This document shows positions 11,188 to 24,578 of a stretch of DNA of 64,000 nt, piece by piece. The stretch spans positions 362,239 to 426,238 of the forward strand of contig JNVV01000028.1 of NCBI GenBank assembly GCA_000733355.1. Direction: 5' to 3'. The stretch comes from Falciphora oryzae (lineage: Eukaryota; Ascomycota; Sordariomycetes; Magnaporthales; Magnaporthaceae). A program made the translations under genes and the position numbers. Within the stretch, counting starts at the first letter, position 1. Every line of letters begins with the position of its first letter. The notes below the pieces were generated by a model that searched no databases, was not told the DNA's origin, and worked only from the letters and a program-made list of their open reading frames with translations.

Positions 11188-12901
11188 TGTGCGCAGTTAG
11201 GGGATGGCGTCAACCGAGGTTGGCGCCGCGTCAGAGGATTTCTGGGCCTCGGGCGTCGCGGAGCTTCCTTCCTCTCTCGAGCAGGAGAGGAATGGCAGAA
11301 CAAGAGGATGACGACTCAAGCAAGACGTGCAGATGTCCCTCGTGCCGAAATCCTGCGGATCCCGCGATGGTCGATGACGTGACGGACGAAATGCCTTTGC
11401 TTCGTCCAAGGGGTCGCTGCAAAGGACGGCGGTGCGTGGTTCGTCTGTGGGTCTTCTACTCGGGAAGGAAATCAAACCGGACGCGTCTGCTCGCTGCAAC
11501 GAAGAACAAGGAAAAGGAAGGGAAAAAGGGTATGAGCTCGTTGGTAGGGTGGCGGCGGTTGTGGTGCAAGGAATGGAAGAAAAGAAAGGAAAAAATTGTA
11601 CGCGATTCCCTTGATCACAGCGCATGGATGGGCTAGTATGGGGCCAGCATGCGCAAAAAAGGGTCGATTGATTGACTCCTTGCCCGTTGCAGGGAACTCA
11701 TCAAGCCTCGTGCCCCATCCGCAGTCTAGGCTCTCCCACCTGGCCCCGGCTTGGGCGGGACCCGACAGTACGGGGCGGCATTGGCGGGCACGCCTGCACG
11801 TTGCGGAACGTAATTACGTTAATTGCAGAGTCGTTTTCTTATGTGGCTATGCAGGAATGAGCCGTCTTGCCCCTTTCTTACGTACACTTGAGCGGTAAGC
11901 ACCAGCGGAATTCGATACCATGTGGAAATGCGATTGACGGCCAAGACACTGGCTGGCCGTCGCCCTGAATCTATTTGCTCATCTATTCATCCAGCGACCG
12001 TGTTCTGTTCGCGAATCGTCAAACTGTTTGAAAACACCCTCGAGGCGCCACAAGTCTTTTTGGAGAGGGATCAGCCCTGGCTGGCTGGCGGCTTGTCGCC
12101 GTCTGAAAAGTCGACTTGCCACATCATGTTCAAACCAGGGGTAAACTCGGCAGCGGCCACCAGATCTCAGGCACTGTGGAGCCTAGCGTGCCCCTGAGTC
12201 GCGCCTTGTTCTCGAATGCGCACGCGACTATGAGGTCCCTTTGCACGCAATTGAGACTAGAAGAGAAGACGTTAGGCGAACGTCGTCGATAGGATGGAAA
12301 AGAGACGGTTGCATGGAAAATAACATGGAAATTTCAAGACAGCGCCTGTTTATGGTGTTTATGGGCCAGGACTTCGGGCGACCCTTTGGAGACAGGTCGC
12401 CATTGATCAAGGCCCCCACCTCCGAATCTGCTGCCGGATTCCCGTCTCTTGTTCCTTTCCTTTGCTAACTTTTAGGGACCGTTCTTTTCCCTACTATCTA
12501 CGTTTCTTTCCTGTTGAACATTGGTTTCCACACTATCGAGTTTTCCAGCCCTTCCGCTCGGGGCCTAGGCCTGTGCAAATTCCAAACTGTCAAACTCAGG
12601 GGGATCCAGTCCCAACCAACACCTCATTGGACTTGGCACGTGACCTTGGCTTGGCACCCTGGTTGGAAACCGCCCACCCGCCCCACTCCGACTCTGATGC
12701 GCAATCAACAATGAACCGACCTTCATCAGGAAGGAACGAGCGGGCAATCGAAGGCGTCGTGACCGCGCGTACCCTAACCCCCAAGTGGTAGACCTTGCCG
12801 GATACCAAAGGCTTCGAGAGAAAAGGGAGAAAAAAATAACACCAGGCGCGAGGTGCTGCCTCAACACCACACAGACCCAGGCAGCGCAGGTCATCGCCCC
12901 A
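11188..12901. other. Divergent intergenic spacer
   Basis: Contains the promoters of GDT1 (-) and the telobox gene (+). No supported gene or RNA. Open frames are short and unlike known proteins. Confidence 0.55.
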
Positions 12902-15530
12902 ATGGCTTCTCTCAGGCTCGCGGCGCACTTCGCCAATTCGCCTGTGGCCTCGCGCACAAGGCGCGGCAAGACAACGCAAGGCCAAGCACCAATACCAACC
13001 CCAACCCTAGACGATCACCAGCCTGGCATAGCCACTCTCGCCGCCGCCGCGTCGACCTACGCAGACGCGGGCCAGGCGGGCAGTGTCTACGGCGCGAGGA
13101 GGGGTCTGCCGCGGGAATTCTTCCAAGAGCAGAGCATCCGGAGTATCAGCAGCGAGCCGATAGAGCCGACCCGTTTCGACCAGACACATGATGCGACCCG
13201 ACGCATCAGCGCGTTCCCCGTTGCGACGCCCTACTTTGGACGATGTGCGTTTCGCTGGCCGTCCGTCTGGTTCCCCCATTCTTCTCATTGGCCTCACCTC
13301 GTTGTGTGCTCATAGTGCCACCTCAGACGCACACTTCCAACAACTAACCCCCCGGTATAGTCAACCAACTTGCAGCAGATGATTCTTCGTCTATGGTCTC
13401 AGACTCCCAGGAGTCGCCTTCTGGGGTTGGACAGCGAATCATGGCCCGTGGAAGCCTCCGCACCGGCGGCAGAGCTCACGCGTTCAACAGGGGCCTCCCG
13501 CGGTTGCTAGACGCCGCCAAGGAGCTCCACAACCTGCTGTCCCAGCGCGGGCCGTCCCTGAACGACCCGGACTTCGTTGAAGAGCTTGAGGTGGCGCGCG
13601 ATCAGCTGGCAGCCCTCAGCAAGCTCTACCGGAACAAAGCGAGTGAGGCCCCCTTCATCAGCAGCTTTGATATCACCACCCTACTCTCGCATCCTCCGGG
13701 CAGCAGCCAGTATGCCTACGCCAAGAAGATTGCCTGCATCGCGAACCTGGGCGAGTTCTCGTGCAGCCTTTTCTCGCTCCACGCCCACGAGGCCGCCGGG
13801 GTGCCCATGGAGCTGCTATCTCAGCTCGACGCCTCCAGCTTCCCCCTGGATTTCACACCAGCCTCTCTCTTTGGCCGTGATGACTGGAAGGAGGGTACCA
13901 TTGCACTTGCGGTCGACGTCAGGACCCAGCTCGCAATCTCCAGGCTCCAGACAAATGACGCAGAAGGACCCCCTCAGAAGGTGCTACTTGATGTCTTCCG
14001 CACCGACGAAGTCGAAAGCGCTCAGGATCTGGACGCCATTCTAGGGAACAGCTCCCAGTTCAGATCGCTCCCAGGGTGGGATCCGGTCAAACTCTCGCAC
14101 GTGGAGCTGGACGTGGATCATATTCGAGAGCAGTACATGGCAAGGTGCCAAAACATGCTACATCTCCTGGGTGCAGGGGGCACTGTCACACCCGAAGTCC
14201 TAGCCCAGATGGCCAAGGAATTTTCTCCGGGCAAGCTCGTGGCAGACCTACAGACTTGGATCGACGAAACGACATCAGAGCTATTCGAGACTTCGCTGGA
14301 GAGCGGCATCCTCCGCAACCCGCAAGTGCCGTACGCTCAGGATGAGCACGGGCATGGTGGTGTGTCCCACTTCGGTCCGCCGTCTGCTTCCCAAGAGAGC
14401 ATCATGTCGGATGTGAGCATCAGCATGATCCAAGAGTTCGTGAAGGCGAGGGACCATCGCCCGCACGCGACCCAGCTCGACGACCGCGACGCGGCTCTGG
14501 CCGCCAGCGTTGTCGGCGCCGTTTCTTCTCAGGGCCCATCACGGAAGCGTGGGCGGACCGAGTTAGACGCCGGTCCGGCCCAAGACGACGACAACGATGC
14601 GTTCCAGTTGGACAACCGCGGCACTGTTACTGACAGTCAGTCGATGCCGCCGCCGCCACGACTACGGCCCGCGACTCGTGCGCCGGGCAGTTCTCGCAGA
14701 GGGCCTAAGAGAGTCCGAATCGAGGAAGTCCCGGTTGACCCTAGCCTGGCTGAACATTCCCCATCGGCTGGGCCCAGCCAAATCAGCCTGGCTGAACATT
14801 CCCCACCGGCTGGGCCCAGCCAAATGCCGTCGAGCGCCCTGATCACCGTCGAGAGTTCTGCAGACGATGGCGCCCTTGCGCACGGCGACGATGACGGTCG
14901 TCCACGCTACAGCGGCACCCCGGCAGTGCCTGACGTCGAGTGGCTGTCGCAGCAGTCCAAGGCCGTGTCGCTGGAGGCGCGGCAGAGAAACCCGAAGACG
15001 CCGCAGAAGCGCACCGCGTGGAGCACGCACGACTGCAACCAGCTCATCAGGGCCATCTGCGATCATGAGGCCAAATGGAGCAAGATTGCCGCGCAAGTAA
15101 AGAGTGGCGAGATTCGGTTTGACCACGAGCGCGACCAGCAGGCACTGCGGGACAAGGCGCGGCTCCTGAAGGTGGACATGCTGAAGTACGTGATGGCACA
15201 CCACTTCCATATTCCTGTTTCCGTCCGAAACTAACGTGGCACGCCCCGTCTTCCCTTCTCAGGACCGACCAGCTCCTATCGGCTGGTTTTGACAATGTCG
15301 TGCTGGGCCGGAAGGAACGCAAGGCGGTCGAGGACGTGGGCAGAAACCCCGAGCGCAAGGAGGCCGATGTGGAAAACGGCGTCCCCACCAACACGATGGT
15401 GCCCTGCCACGATCGCCCAGAGGAGAACCAGGCAGCCGTTGCAAACGTGCCGCTGGAGGAGCAGCAGTCACAATCGCCGCCCGAGGAGCGCTTTCAGGGT
15501 GATGCTTTGGCCGACCGTATAGTCGACTAG
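12902..15530 (+). CDS. TRF/Taz1/Tbf1-like telobox DNA-binding protein
   Basis: Three exons, 12902-13244, 13361-15185 and 15263-15530 (introns 116 and 77 nt); product 811 residues. The family binds telomeric or TTAGGG-type repeats. Residues 150-420 resemble a TRF-homology-like helical region (LLDAAKELHNLL, FDITTLLSH). A long disordered Ser/Pro/Asp segment follows, with a duplicated SLAEHSPxAGPSQ. A C-terminal Myb-like domain (about 663-723) has AWSTHDCNQLIRAI, KWSKIAAQ and the telobox-like QALRDKARLLKVDMLK, continued after the last intron by FDNVVLGRKERK. The final exon adds an acidic Gln/Glu tail. Membership rests on the Myb/telobox end; the N-terminal assignment is weaker. The start at 12902 is the first ATG in frame with the splice phase. 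Confidence 0.75.
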
Positions 15531-16819
15531 AGATCGGCCATCTACGAGTTTCAGGCGGACCTTCCGTAAGAGCCGCTTGGTTTTGATCAAGAGAACCATG
15601 AGGAAATGGAGGGTATGGGTTTGTTGCCAACATGTCAATCATACGGATGTATCATGAGGGGAGGGTCTGGTTTTCTTTATTTCAGGCGAAGGGGTATACG
15701 CAAAAGGAATGGCTCGGTCAGGCCGGTACGGTTTCTTTTATTTCCGGAGGCAGGCCTTTCAAGGCCGGACTAATGTTGTATTATTTTCGTAACTCTATCC
15801 TTCATGTATCCCTGTCAGTTGACAAGCCAGCCCACCCAATGGTTTACCTTTATCTATTTTCCTGGACAGTTTAGGCTCGGTCACGTCGGCTGTTCTCTAG
15901 ATGGTTCCGTCTCTTGCGAATGTTGACGTCGTTCTTCGTTTGCCCTCTCGGCCTCGGTCGCATCTCAGCACGCCAACCGTCAAGTGCGGCCTGACTGGTC
16001 TCACGTAACTGGCGCTTGTCGGCGCGGCGACGCCCAGCGAAATAGCGGCGGCGGCGGTTGTCATTGCTGCTGCTGTTATAGTATGAAACGTGTTGGCACG
16101 CCACGCAGGGGACGAAATCAAAACTGTTCCTTTATTCCGGGCCTAGACCCTGCTTGATCTCGTTTGTGGTAGTAGTACTGGTCTTTTCTTCGAGGGGCTG
16201 ACTGATGCTGAGCACGGGTCTTGCCGCGTCCAGGTTCTCGGCCGGGACAAGCTAGACGTGTATTACTTTTGCAGCCATGAGCGCCTGGATTTCTGGGCTT
16301 CTTCCCCGTCCCCTTGTTTTAGGCACCTTTCATGCTCTGGCCTTCTCGGCCTCCAAAAAACCAAAGTGAATAAAAAGATAGGCCATCTCCTATTATTGTC
16401 CGTATCGCGATCATTCATGCCTCCGTTTGCCACAAGACGATAAAGATAAAAACCAAACTATGGGAAAAACATGGGTGAGTTGTAAGCACAACCTTTGCTT
16501 TTCTCCTTTCCACTGAGTAGCTGGTAGAGAGCTGAACCCGGAATGATCGGACACGAAGAGGGGGTGCTGATCGAAGTCACCCCGGCTCCCCTCCTCAAGC
16601 GAGCACGTCCGCGTGCAAGGCCACCCGCACACCAAAACACAGTAGGCTCAGACTTGGGTCACCAGCCCGCACTGTCCGTAGACGTCCCTCGACACGCCCC
16701 TCCTGCCCGCGGCGGTGCAGACAGCTCCATCCTTGTGTTGCCGGCCAAGGGTCAACAAAAGAGCAAACGGAAGTCCGCCATGGCCACCGGATGAGCAAAA
16801 GGGTATAAAAGTCGCTTCG
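15531..16819. other. Convergent spacer, no supported gene
   Basis: 3' flanks of the telobox gene and of the DUF1917 gene. Nothing recognisable; small open frames only. Confidence 0.55.
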
Positions 16820-17782
16820 TCACTTGGACTCTACGTAGCTCGCCCAGGAGCCATCCTCCAAGACCATCCCCTGGCCCCGCGCCTCCATCAGGTCCGAGAT
16901 GCCCTTGGACCCGTAGATGGACGCGCGTATGTTGAGCGCGTTGCCGCTGTCGATCTCAAGGATAGTGAATGCGTCTTTTTTTTCCCCATCCGTTGTGAGG
17001 TGGGAGGAATATCACATCAGCAACCAGAGCAAAACAAACAAAAACTGCTCAAAGAGCAGGAAGAAACCCTTACCGGGCTTGTAGTAGATCTGTGAGTTAG
17101 CCGCGAACCCCAGTCCCTTCAGCAGGCCGAGCACGCGCCCGACGTCGTCCAGGTCTGCAAAGTCGCGCGTGTAGACGCAGATGAGGCGGGCCCGCGTCTG
17201 GTCGGGCGGCCCGACCTCGCCGCCCGTAGCCACCTTTGCGGCCACGCCGAGCTCGCCCGCGCTCGTGGCCCGGGCGATCTTCTCCCAGACCTCGTTTACG
17301 TTTTGGGGGCTGATGAAGAGCATCCACTGAGAACAGGACGAAATGTGCGCGTTCAGTAACCAAGGCCTCCCTGCCGAGGAACCTGGCTGGGGGCCACCTA
17401 CCTTGCCGGTGGTGACCTTGAACCGCTGCGCGAGCTCCAGTATCTCGTGGACCGTCTCCTTCTTCCGCGGGTTGATCTTGCGGCCGGCTGCGACCTTGGT
17501 CCTCTCGGCCGCCCTGGTCATGTCGGCAAAGCTGGCGAGGCAGGCCAGCTTGAGCGAGCCCCGGTCGACAAAGGTGCCGCTGCCGGCCTCGTCGTCGGCT
17601 ATGGCCCGGTCGCTGCTGGCCAGCGGGTTGTCGACGAAGATCCACGTGAACCCCGTCGTCGTCGCCGGCGGGAGCCGCGCCACGAAGGCCGGGATCGTCT
17701 CGTCCAGCTGCCAGGCGTTCAGGACGCCCGCGTACCGGTTGGGCGGCGTAGTAGGTTGGGCGGCGCTGTGCGAGTCCGCCAT
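16820..17782 (-). CDS. DUF1917 / Bles03 (C11orf68-like, UPF0696) protein
   Basis: Three exons, 17402-17782, 17074-17326 and 16820-16974; product 262 residues. Introns are 75 and 99 nt. The family has an eIF4E-like fold and unknown function. Visible family features: GFTWIFVDNP near residue 50, KINPRKKETVHEILELAQRFKVTTGKWMLF spanning intron 1, GVAAKVAT, ARLICVYTRDFADLDDVGRVL, IYYKPDAFTILEID spanning intron 2, and the C-terminal NIRASIYGSKG. The second acceptor follows an A-rich stretch and lacks a local pyrimidine tract, so that junction is the least certain. The start at 17782 is chosen over upstream frames because it opens a typical MADSHS leader. Confidence 0.85.
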
Positions 17783-19444
17783 GGTTCCTCGATGTCTTCT
17801 TGGACGGGCGGCCAATGTGGTGAGTGGTGCCCGTTGTTGCCTGGAGCCTCCTGCCAGTGAAACAAAAGAATCAAACTCCCGCGCGGGTAGGTCAATCCAA
17901 ATTGGATATGGCTGCGCCAGCTGGCGTTGTGCGACGTGATCTTGCCAATTGGTCCCAGATGTGACTCTACAGGTTGGCACTCTGTGTAATCGTCCCGGCT
18001 GGCTCAGATCCCATGGCTGCCTGCACGCACGCACGAGTTTGATGGGGTTAAGATGACGACGGCCCGCGTTTGTAGGCTGCATCGCGGCTGCCACTTTGTG
18101 GTGATCCAGGAACAGAAGTTTTCCAGGCACCCGCGCTGAGCCAGTGGGTGATGGCAGCGATACGGTATGTGACCAGTGCGACTGCCATGTCCACACCCAA
18201 GCATGACCACAGAAAGATACCAGCGCGCAATGGGCAAGATGAGTATAATAGCTGAATCCCTTCTTCCCGAACTCCTTGCTCCATAAGGGAGCCCCGAGGA
18301 GGAGATTATCGAGGCTCGCTATTTACTGGCCCGAGCGGTCTTAAGGCCGAATTAGGAGGCGGGATAGGAACACCGAATAAGGAAACAGGACAGGGTGAAA
18401 TGGCCCCGAGGCCACTCCTTCAACCCAAAGCACTTCCCTCCAGCTCACAGAAAACCCAGCGGTTTTCAGGCTGCCCAGGCTCACACAGGAGGCTTGAGGC
18501 CTGCGTTATATACTGATGCTCCTCTGGAAAACAAGAACAAAATGAAGATGAAGGCGTGGGGTTCAGAAGAACACACCCACGGGTGTATATCGCAATGAAA
18601 CGGAATGAAAAAAGATGCGAGATGGCGAGCGTGAAACATACAAACTCCGTGGTATGGAACCGATCATGTGGTCGGTAACTGCGACTGAGAACACTAAGAG
18701 AAAAAGCAAGAAAAAGGAAAAGAAAAATATCACCGAGCCCCAATTTTTGAAGGTAGAAACGAAACGAAACTCAACGACAACAATGCTGTTGGATAATGGC
18801 TGCACAGAGCCTAGGTGCAAAAAAACAAAGTGCCCCGAAGAACTGAAAATAAAAAGGGGCAACTTCCACAAATGCTGTTTATGCCATGCGTAGAGTCCCT
18901 GCCATAGAAGGCGAGGGTCTGGAAACGGTTGACGAGAATCAAATTGGGGAATCGAGAATGTTGAAGCTGCCAGGAGTGGGAAGAGAGTATGTTATGTCGT
19001 GTTAGTTGTGAGTAGCTCGTATGAAGCAACTGCCGGTTCTCATCCAAGGCGACGGCTATTTGGGCAGCCAAGAAAAACGATGCCGTGTCTTGGCTGAGGC
19101 TCAAGGTAGCCGGCGGTGTTCATAGAATGTATTGTCGAGCATATCTTCGGGACCGGCGGATGAGTCCGTTCGAATGGGATTGGGTACTCCAGCAAATTAT
19201 CGTGGATAGTATCGTGGATAAACAAGCTCTCGGCAGTGAGCTTGTCTGTGGTAGGGGGGATGGACGAAAAGAAATCTATGCCCGAATGATCCATTGTGTC
19301 GAAAAAGCGATCGAGAATCCAGCAGGGATCGGCGTCATCGTTGTGGTATTCCCTTGGCCTGATGTTTCGAATGGGCGGCGAGTAGGTATTATACATGCAG
19401 GAAGGACGGACGAGGCAAACGCTGTCAGGCGCGGGTCGGCTTGA
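17783..19444. other. Intergenic, no supported gene
   Basis: 5' region of the DUF1917 gene and 3' region of palI. Somewhat AT-richer near 18500-18900. No conserved open frame or RNA structure that I could support. Confidence 0.55.
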
Positions 19445-21734
19445 CTAGATGCGCCCGGCTGGGTAGGCGCTGCCGGGAATCATGCCGCCGCCGGGGCCCC
19501 TGTTGGGGTTGCCCCTGGGGCCACCGAGACCGGGGAGCTCAAAGTCCGGGTTGTTGTTAAGCAGCACGTCGTTCCGGTTGGGCACTGGCCGCCTCTGTGG
19601 TGGTCCCGAGAAACCCGGCATCAGGTTCGGAGGCGGCGGGTTCCAGCGTGGGTTAATACCCCGTTGCGAGATGGATGTGAAGTTCGACTTCTCCGACTCG
19701 GCTGGACTGCGCGCGCCTTGCGGGATATCGTCATAGTCCGTCGCTCCGTTGTTAACTTGGATCGGAGGCGGTGGCGTCGGCCTCCCTCTCGGCACCCCTC
19801 CTGGTGCGCCGCCTGGGCCTGAGGGCTGAGCGAAACGGGGATCAATGTCCTCGTAGTAGCCGCCTCCGTTACCCGCGGCAGGCGGTGGACTCCTGCCTTG
19901 GCCTCCGGGAGCATCTGGGTTGCGCCTAGCAACATGAAGCGGCGAGGGCATCCGGGGCAAGTCCCTGCCTGCTTCGTTCCAGCCTGTCCTTGGCGGAACA
20001 TACCTGGTGGATAATGTCAGCATTGATTCTTCGTTAGCGTCACGGGGCAGGCAGCTCTTACTCGTCAGAGCTGTATCTGCTCGCTTCGCTCATGACTGTG
20101 TCGTGGCGCTGAACGGGCCCGATGCCCTGCTGAAGCCCCACCATGCCCGCGATGTCGGCGTCGCTATCCCTGAACTGGCCGTTGTTGCTGTTGTTGTTGT
20201 TCTGGTTGTTACCGTTGGCGAAGCCGTTCTGGGGCGGTCGCGGGCTGCTTGATGAGGCATCCATCTCGACCGCCTGGGCGGGGCGTGGGCCGGGGCCGGA
20301 GCTGATGCCGTCGTCGACACCCGGGAGAGGGGGAGGCGACTCGGCCCGCGGCAGGTCGTCGCGGTCATCAGAGCTGTATGCCGTGTAGCCGCCCGCCGAA
20401 ACGTTGGCTGATGAGTTGTTCATCCCGTAGCCTCCGGGCGCCGACGGCGGTCCCGGCGACATTCCCCTGGGACCGGGGCCGTACGGTCCGTTGTAGTTAT
20501 CTGGCGGAGGAGGAGGCCCTCTGCCGTCGAACTGATACCCCGGCGGTGGCGGGCGGCCTCTCGTGGGCGGGCCGTAGCCTCCCCTCTGCGGGGGTCCATA
20601 TCCTCCCCTGCCGTTAGGTGGCGGCCCGTAACCTCCCCGACCAGGTGGGCCATAGCCTCCTCGGCCGCCCGGCGGACCATAACCACCATATCCGCCCCTG
20701 CCTCCTGGCGGGCCGTAGCCTCCACGGCCTCGGTAGCCTCCCGGAGGGCCGCCTCGACCCCTCGAGTTCATGCGATCAAAAGAAGGACCTCTGCGCATCC
20801 CGTAGGCATCGACGGGGCCGTCGATGGGGTTTCCGTATTGGTCACGCTGTCCAGGGTTGGACGGAGATCTCGATGGCTGCGGCGGCATGTTGTACTGCGC
20901 GTCCCCTAAGAGCATATCATTGGGCGGCCCGTTGGGAGAGCGGTTGGGAGGGCTGACCGAGGTCAGAGGCACCCTCTCGTCGCTGCTCCGGTCGTCCTTC
21001 TTCTCAAAGGTAGCAAAGCCCGGCAGCTTGTCGATACCGTTGCCATTGGCGCCGCTGAGGACCGGGACGGTCGGCTGCTTTGTCTCGGAGGAGGGCGTGG
21101 TGCCAGGAGTGGGTTGCTGGGCCTGGCGGTTGTAGAAGTTCTCGCCACTCATCTCGGCATTCTCTTCAATGCGCTTCTTACGCGCTTTGCGGCTGACGAG
21201 GGTGCGTCGCATGGCACACGAGACAAGCCCGCTCAGCATGACCAGAATAGTGGCTGCCAGCACGAGGTAAGAGCCCCAGGCCAAGTGCGGCACGAAAAGG
21301 AGCACATCGATCAGGAAAGCGAGCAGGCAGATGACGGTGTCGATGATGCCGACAATAAAAACAATGAGAAGATACCGGGCCGAATGGGCGGCCGAGTGGG
21401 AGTGGGCAGCAATCGACATTCCCAGCATGATCAGGGTGATCAGGGCGGCAACCGGGTGGATGATCAGAATGGTCGACAGCGTGCGCCTGGCGGGGGCTGG
21501 CAGGTCGAACGTCGAGTTGTCCGACTCGGCCAACACCCGGGAGAGGCCATCGTCGTAGCCGATCTCAATGGGGCTGCACTGGTCGCCCTTGCACCAGCCG
21601 AAGACGCCAAAGGTGACGCCAACGTACTCGCCCAGCGGGATCGCTTTGATGATCGGGGTTGAGAGGACGGATATGACGAGCAGGCCAAACGCTGCGGCCA
21701 GCAGGACCGACAATGGCGTGGCGGGCCGTAACAT
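19445..21734 (-). CDS. palI: PalI/Rim9 pH-response regulator
   Basis: Two exons, 20062-21734 and 19445-20003, with a 58-nt intron; product 743 residues. PalI is a plasma-membrane helper of the ambient-pH receptor PalH in the Pal/Rim pathway that activates PacC. The N-terminus is diagnostic: MLRPATPLSVLLAAAF, then STPIIKAIPLG and FGVFGWCKG, with TM1 (about 8-30) and three further TMs (about 87-108, 119-147, 150-175). The long cytosolic tail is Pro/Gly/Arg-rich with many GGYGPPGGRGGYG-type repeats (about 20540-20760) and Asn/Asp/Ser stretches, as in Neurospora and Aspergillus homologues. Splicing joins YSSDE to YVPPRTGW. Conserved and intact. Confidence 0.95.
20530..20765 (-). repeat. GGYGPP-type low-complexity repeat in palI tail
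   Basis: About eight imperfect coding units of the form RGGYGPPxGRGGYG, in frame inside palI. They form an RGG-like, tyrosine-containing disordered segment of the cytosolic tail. Confidence 0.8.
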
Positions 21735-24547
21735 GGTGGCTTATCGGTTCGGAGGCGCCCGAGAGAGTTCGAGGGTCCAGCAGCACAGCCGGCGTCGTCA
21801 AGACGCGGCGGGGTGGGTGTAAAGACTCCTCCCAATTGACTTCCAGATCGCGGTCGAAGCTGACAGAGAACGGGTGAATGTTTTTATGAGGTGCGCCTTC
21901 GCGTGATTGAGCCGAACGAGCTCTCGGGATGCATGTGGTGATCTCCCGTTTCGAAAGCCTCGAGTGTCGTGGTTCGGGTTCGCGAGCAGCCGAGAATAAT
22001 CTTTGTCGTCGATTTGCCTAGTTGGCCTAATTGGATTGCGGCTTCTCAGCCAGCGCGTTCCCCTTCTCTTCTTTCCCCCAGCGAACTGGAGATGAACTGA
22101 ATTAAGTGCGCCGTCTTCCGATCCAGCAGCCAGCCGCCATAAGCACAAAATAACGGGTAAAAAAGGAGCAGTAAATAAGAAAAAAAAAAAAAAAAAAAAA
22201 AAGGCCTCCTCTTTCGGATCGAGAATTGTTGTCGGATCCGTCACGCGTTGTCGTTGCGCGCGTGTGTGGATTTTCGGGCGATCGACGAAGACGACCAAGC
22301 GAGTGTCGTGTTGAATTGCTGTTGTAGGGGGAAAGTCTTGGGCGACCGAGACGGCGGTTGGAAATTCCAGGTCGGTGGTTTGGGAGTGACTGGGCTGGGC
22401 ATGGCCCTGCCCTGCCCCGGCTGGCGGTGCCTGCTGGTCGCTGGTCACTGCAGGTGCGTGCGACGGGTGTTCCTGTCGCACACGCACACGCACCCACCAG
22501 CTCGCTTCCACGCAGCACGACGCAGCAGAGATGACCCCGGTTTGCATGAGCGTCTGGGCCAGTGAGAGCGCCCGTCGTGCCTCAATGGACCCATAGCATG
22601 AGGTCGGCGGGGGTGGTGTCGGGCCCACTGGCTGCGACAGGGCCCTTGCCTTTGCTTGCGGACTGTTTTGAGGAGGCGAAGGCACCGGGGGTCTCGATCC
22701 TCGCCATGGGCCCCCGGGCTGCCTGAACAGGCTAGACTGTTGGATTTCTTTTGGACCTTTGAACTGGGTAGAGAGACGCTATTTTTTTTTTTTTTTTACT
22801 GGTGCATTCTGCCTGGAGCTAATGCTAGGGATAGTTATTCGATTTGCTTTTTTCGCTATCGTAGGCCGCCTGAGCACCAGTCAAGCATTAGTGATAGACT
22901 GCGGGCTTGCCCCGGTCTCTTCTCGGGCCTCACGCTCACACGCTGCAATTTCTCGAGACCCCCTCCGCCTGGCTGCTAGTGCATGTCCGGCAGGCGACGC
23001 CAAAAGTATGTTTACGTGCTCGTGCTCGATGGAGCTCGACGCAACGCGGACCCTTTTTCTTCGGGTGTTGGGCCGACGCGAGGCGGGGACAGACGAGCAA
23101 TTACGATAACCACGGCTAATTAAAGCAAAAAAAAAAAAAAAAAAAAAAAAAAAGCGGTCGGTTAGGCAGGTGCGCGGGCAGGCACATGAACGGCCATTGA
23201 AATTGCGGCCCTCTTTTTCTCGCCGGCTCGCACGCAGTAGTTTCCCGCCCAGGCTAAAATGGCAGGAGTGGGATGCGGCGGCGGGAATGCGGTGCAGATA
23301 GAAAGCCGCCAGTTTGGCTAACTGTAGCTGCCGTCAATCCATGATCGCTGGCGGCGACAATAAATTCATGTGCGACATCGGGTGCCGTGCTCGACGTGCT
23401 AGTGCGACCAACATAGTTGTGCACGGGAACCCTTGGGTTCGTCCGTCGAAGGACCAGAAGCCGCACACGAGAAAAGGACGGACACATGCACAGCCGCCCG
23501 GAGCTAGGCCTGCCAGAAGGTTTCACGACACTGGCGTTGGGCTCGACTTCTTTTCGGGGTCCGGCTCTCCGCCGCGCAATGCATGCCTCTCTAGCCCGAA
23601 CTCTCAAACCCCTTCCCTTCGACTAGTCGCCCTCCCGCATGTCGACTGCGAAGTGCTTGCATTCACACCCACCTATCCATGTGCAGCAGCGCCAGGCCCG
23701 GGGTTCTTCCCGCGGTTCCCTGTCTTGATCGTGACTGGCCGGGCCGCCCCAAGAAACCGACACGTGCCCGATCGCCAATAACCATTCAATCAGGTTGTGT
23801 GGTGCAAGGCATACCAAAAGAGGAAAGAGAGTGGGTGTAAGAGAGAAAGAGACGTCAGATGCAGCGGCCATCAATGTTTGCGTGCAGCAGTGAATGCGGT
23901 GTGATGCAGGCCAAGTCCCACCAATAGCCACGCGGCACAGAAGGCAAGAAAACCGCGCCGCCGTGCTTTGCCTGCCCCTCCAACTCTCTCCTCGCCTCCC
24001 TCAGATGCCCTTTGGGTCAGCGTGCCAGCCTTTCTCGGCCGCAGGACAACCTACTGGTAGATCTTCCATCATCATGCGTCGCCCAGCGCCGATAAACTCA
24101 AGAGGTGTGGGTGTGATCGATTCACCTTCCCTGGGGGAGCACTGCCACGAGCACCAGGGAGGTACGATTGGTAATGGGCCGGCAACCTGATAGCGAATCA
24201 ATCGCCGGGCTTCCAATTCCCATTCGCCATGGACGGCGTACCGACTCGACTTGCCACACCTCTCGGAGTCAAGCGGCGGCAAACGGCTACCAGCTGGAAG
24301 TTGCTGTGCGAGCTGTGGTGTGATTCTTTGGTTTCGCAACAGCGACACAGAGGGCTGCTGCATTTTCTACACCGAAGCAGTTGCAGATGGCGGTCGTGGA
24401 TGGGGCTGTGCTGGCCTAGGTCGTCACCAATCTCCCTCAGACAAACAAGGGATTGAGAAGCTGTGCCTCTCAAAGCTTTTTGTTTCGCGGCACTTGGCGG
24501 CGTCGGGAACGACCCCCGCCGCCCGCAGTGCAAACGATGTGCCCCCC

Positions 24548-24578
<31 letters not shown>

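Noticed and set aside
18000..18196. Upstream extension of the DUF1917 gene
   Set aside because: The frame is open but the extension has no family similarity; the ATG at 17782 gives the usual N-terminus.
19150..19180. ATGAGTCCGTTCGAA, resembling the core of a hammerhead ribozyme
   Set aside because: The canonical core needs CUGAUGAG, a closed stem II and CGAAA. Here stem II is absent and the 5' base is changed, so it is chance similarity.
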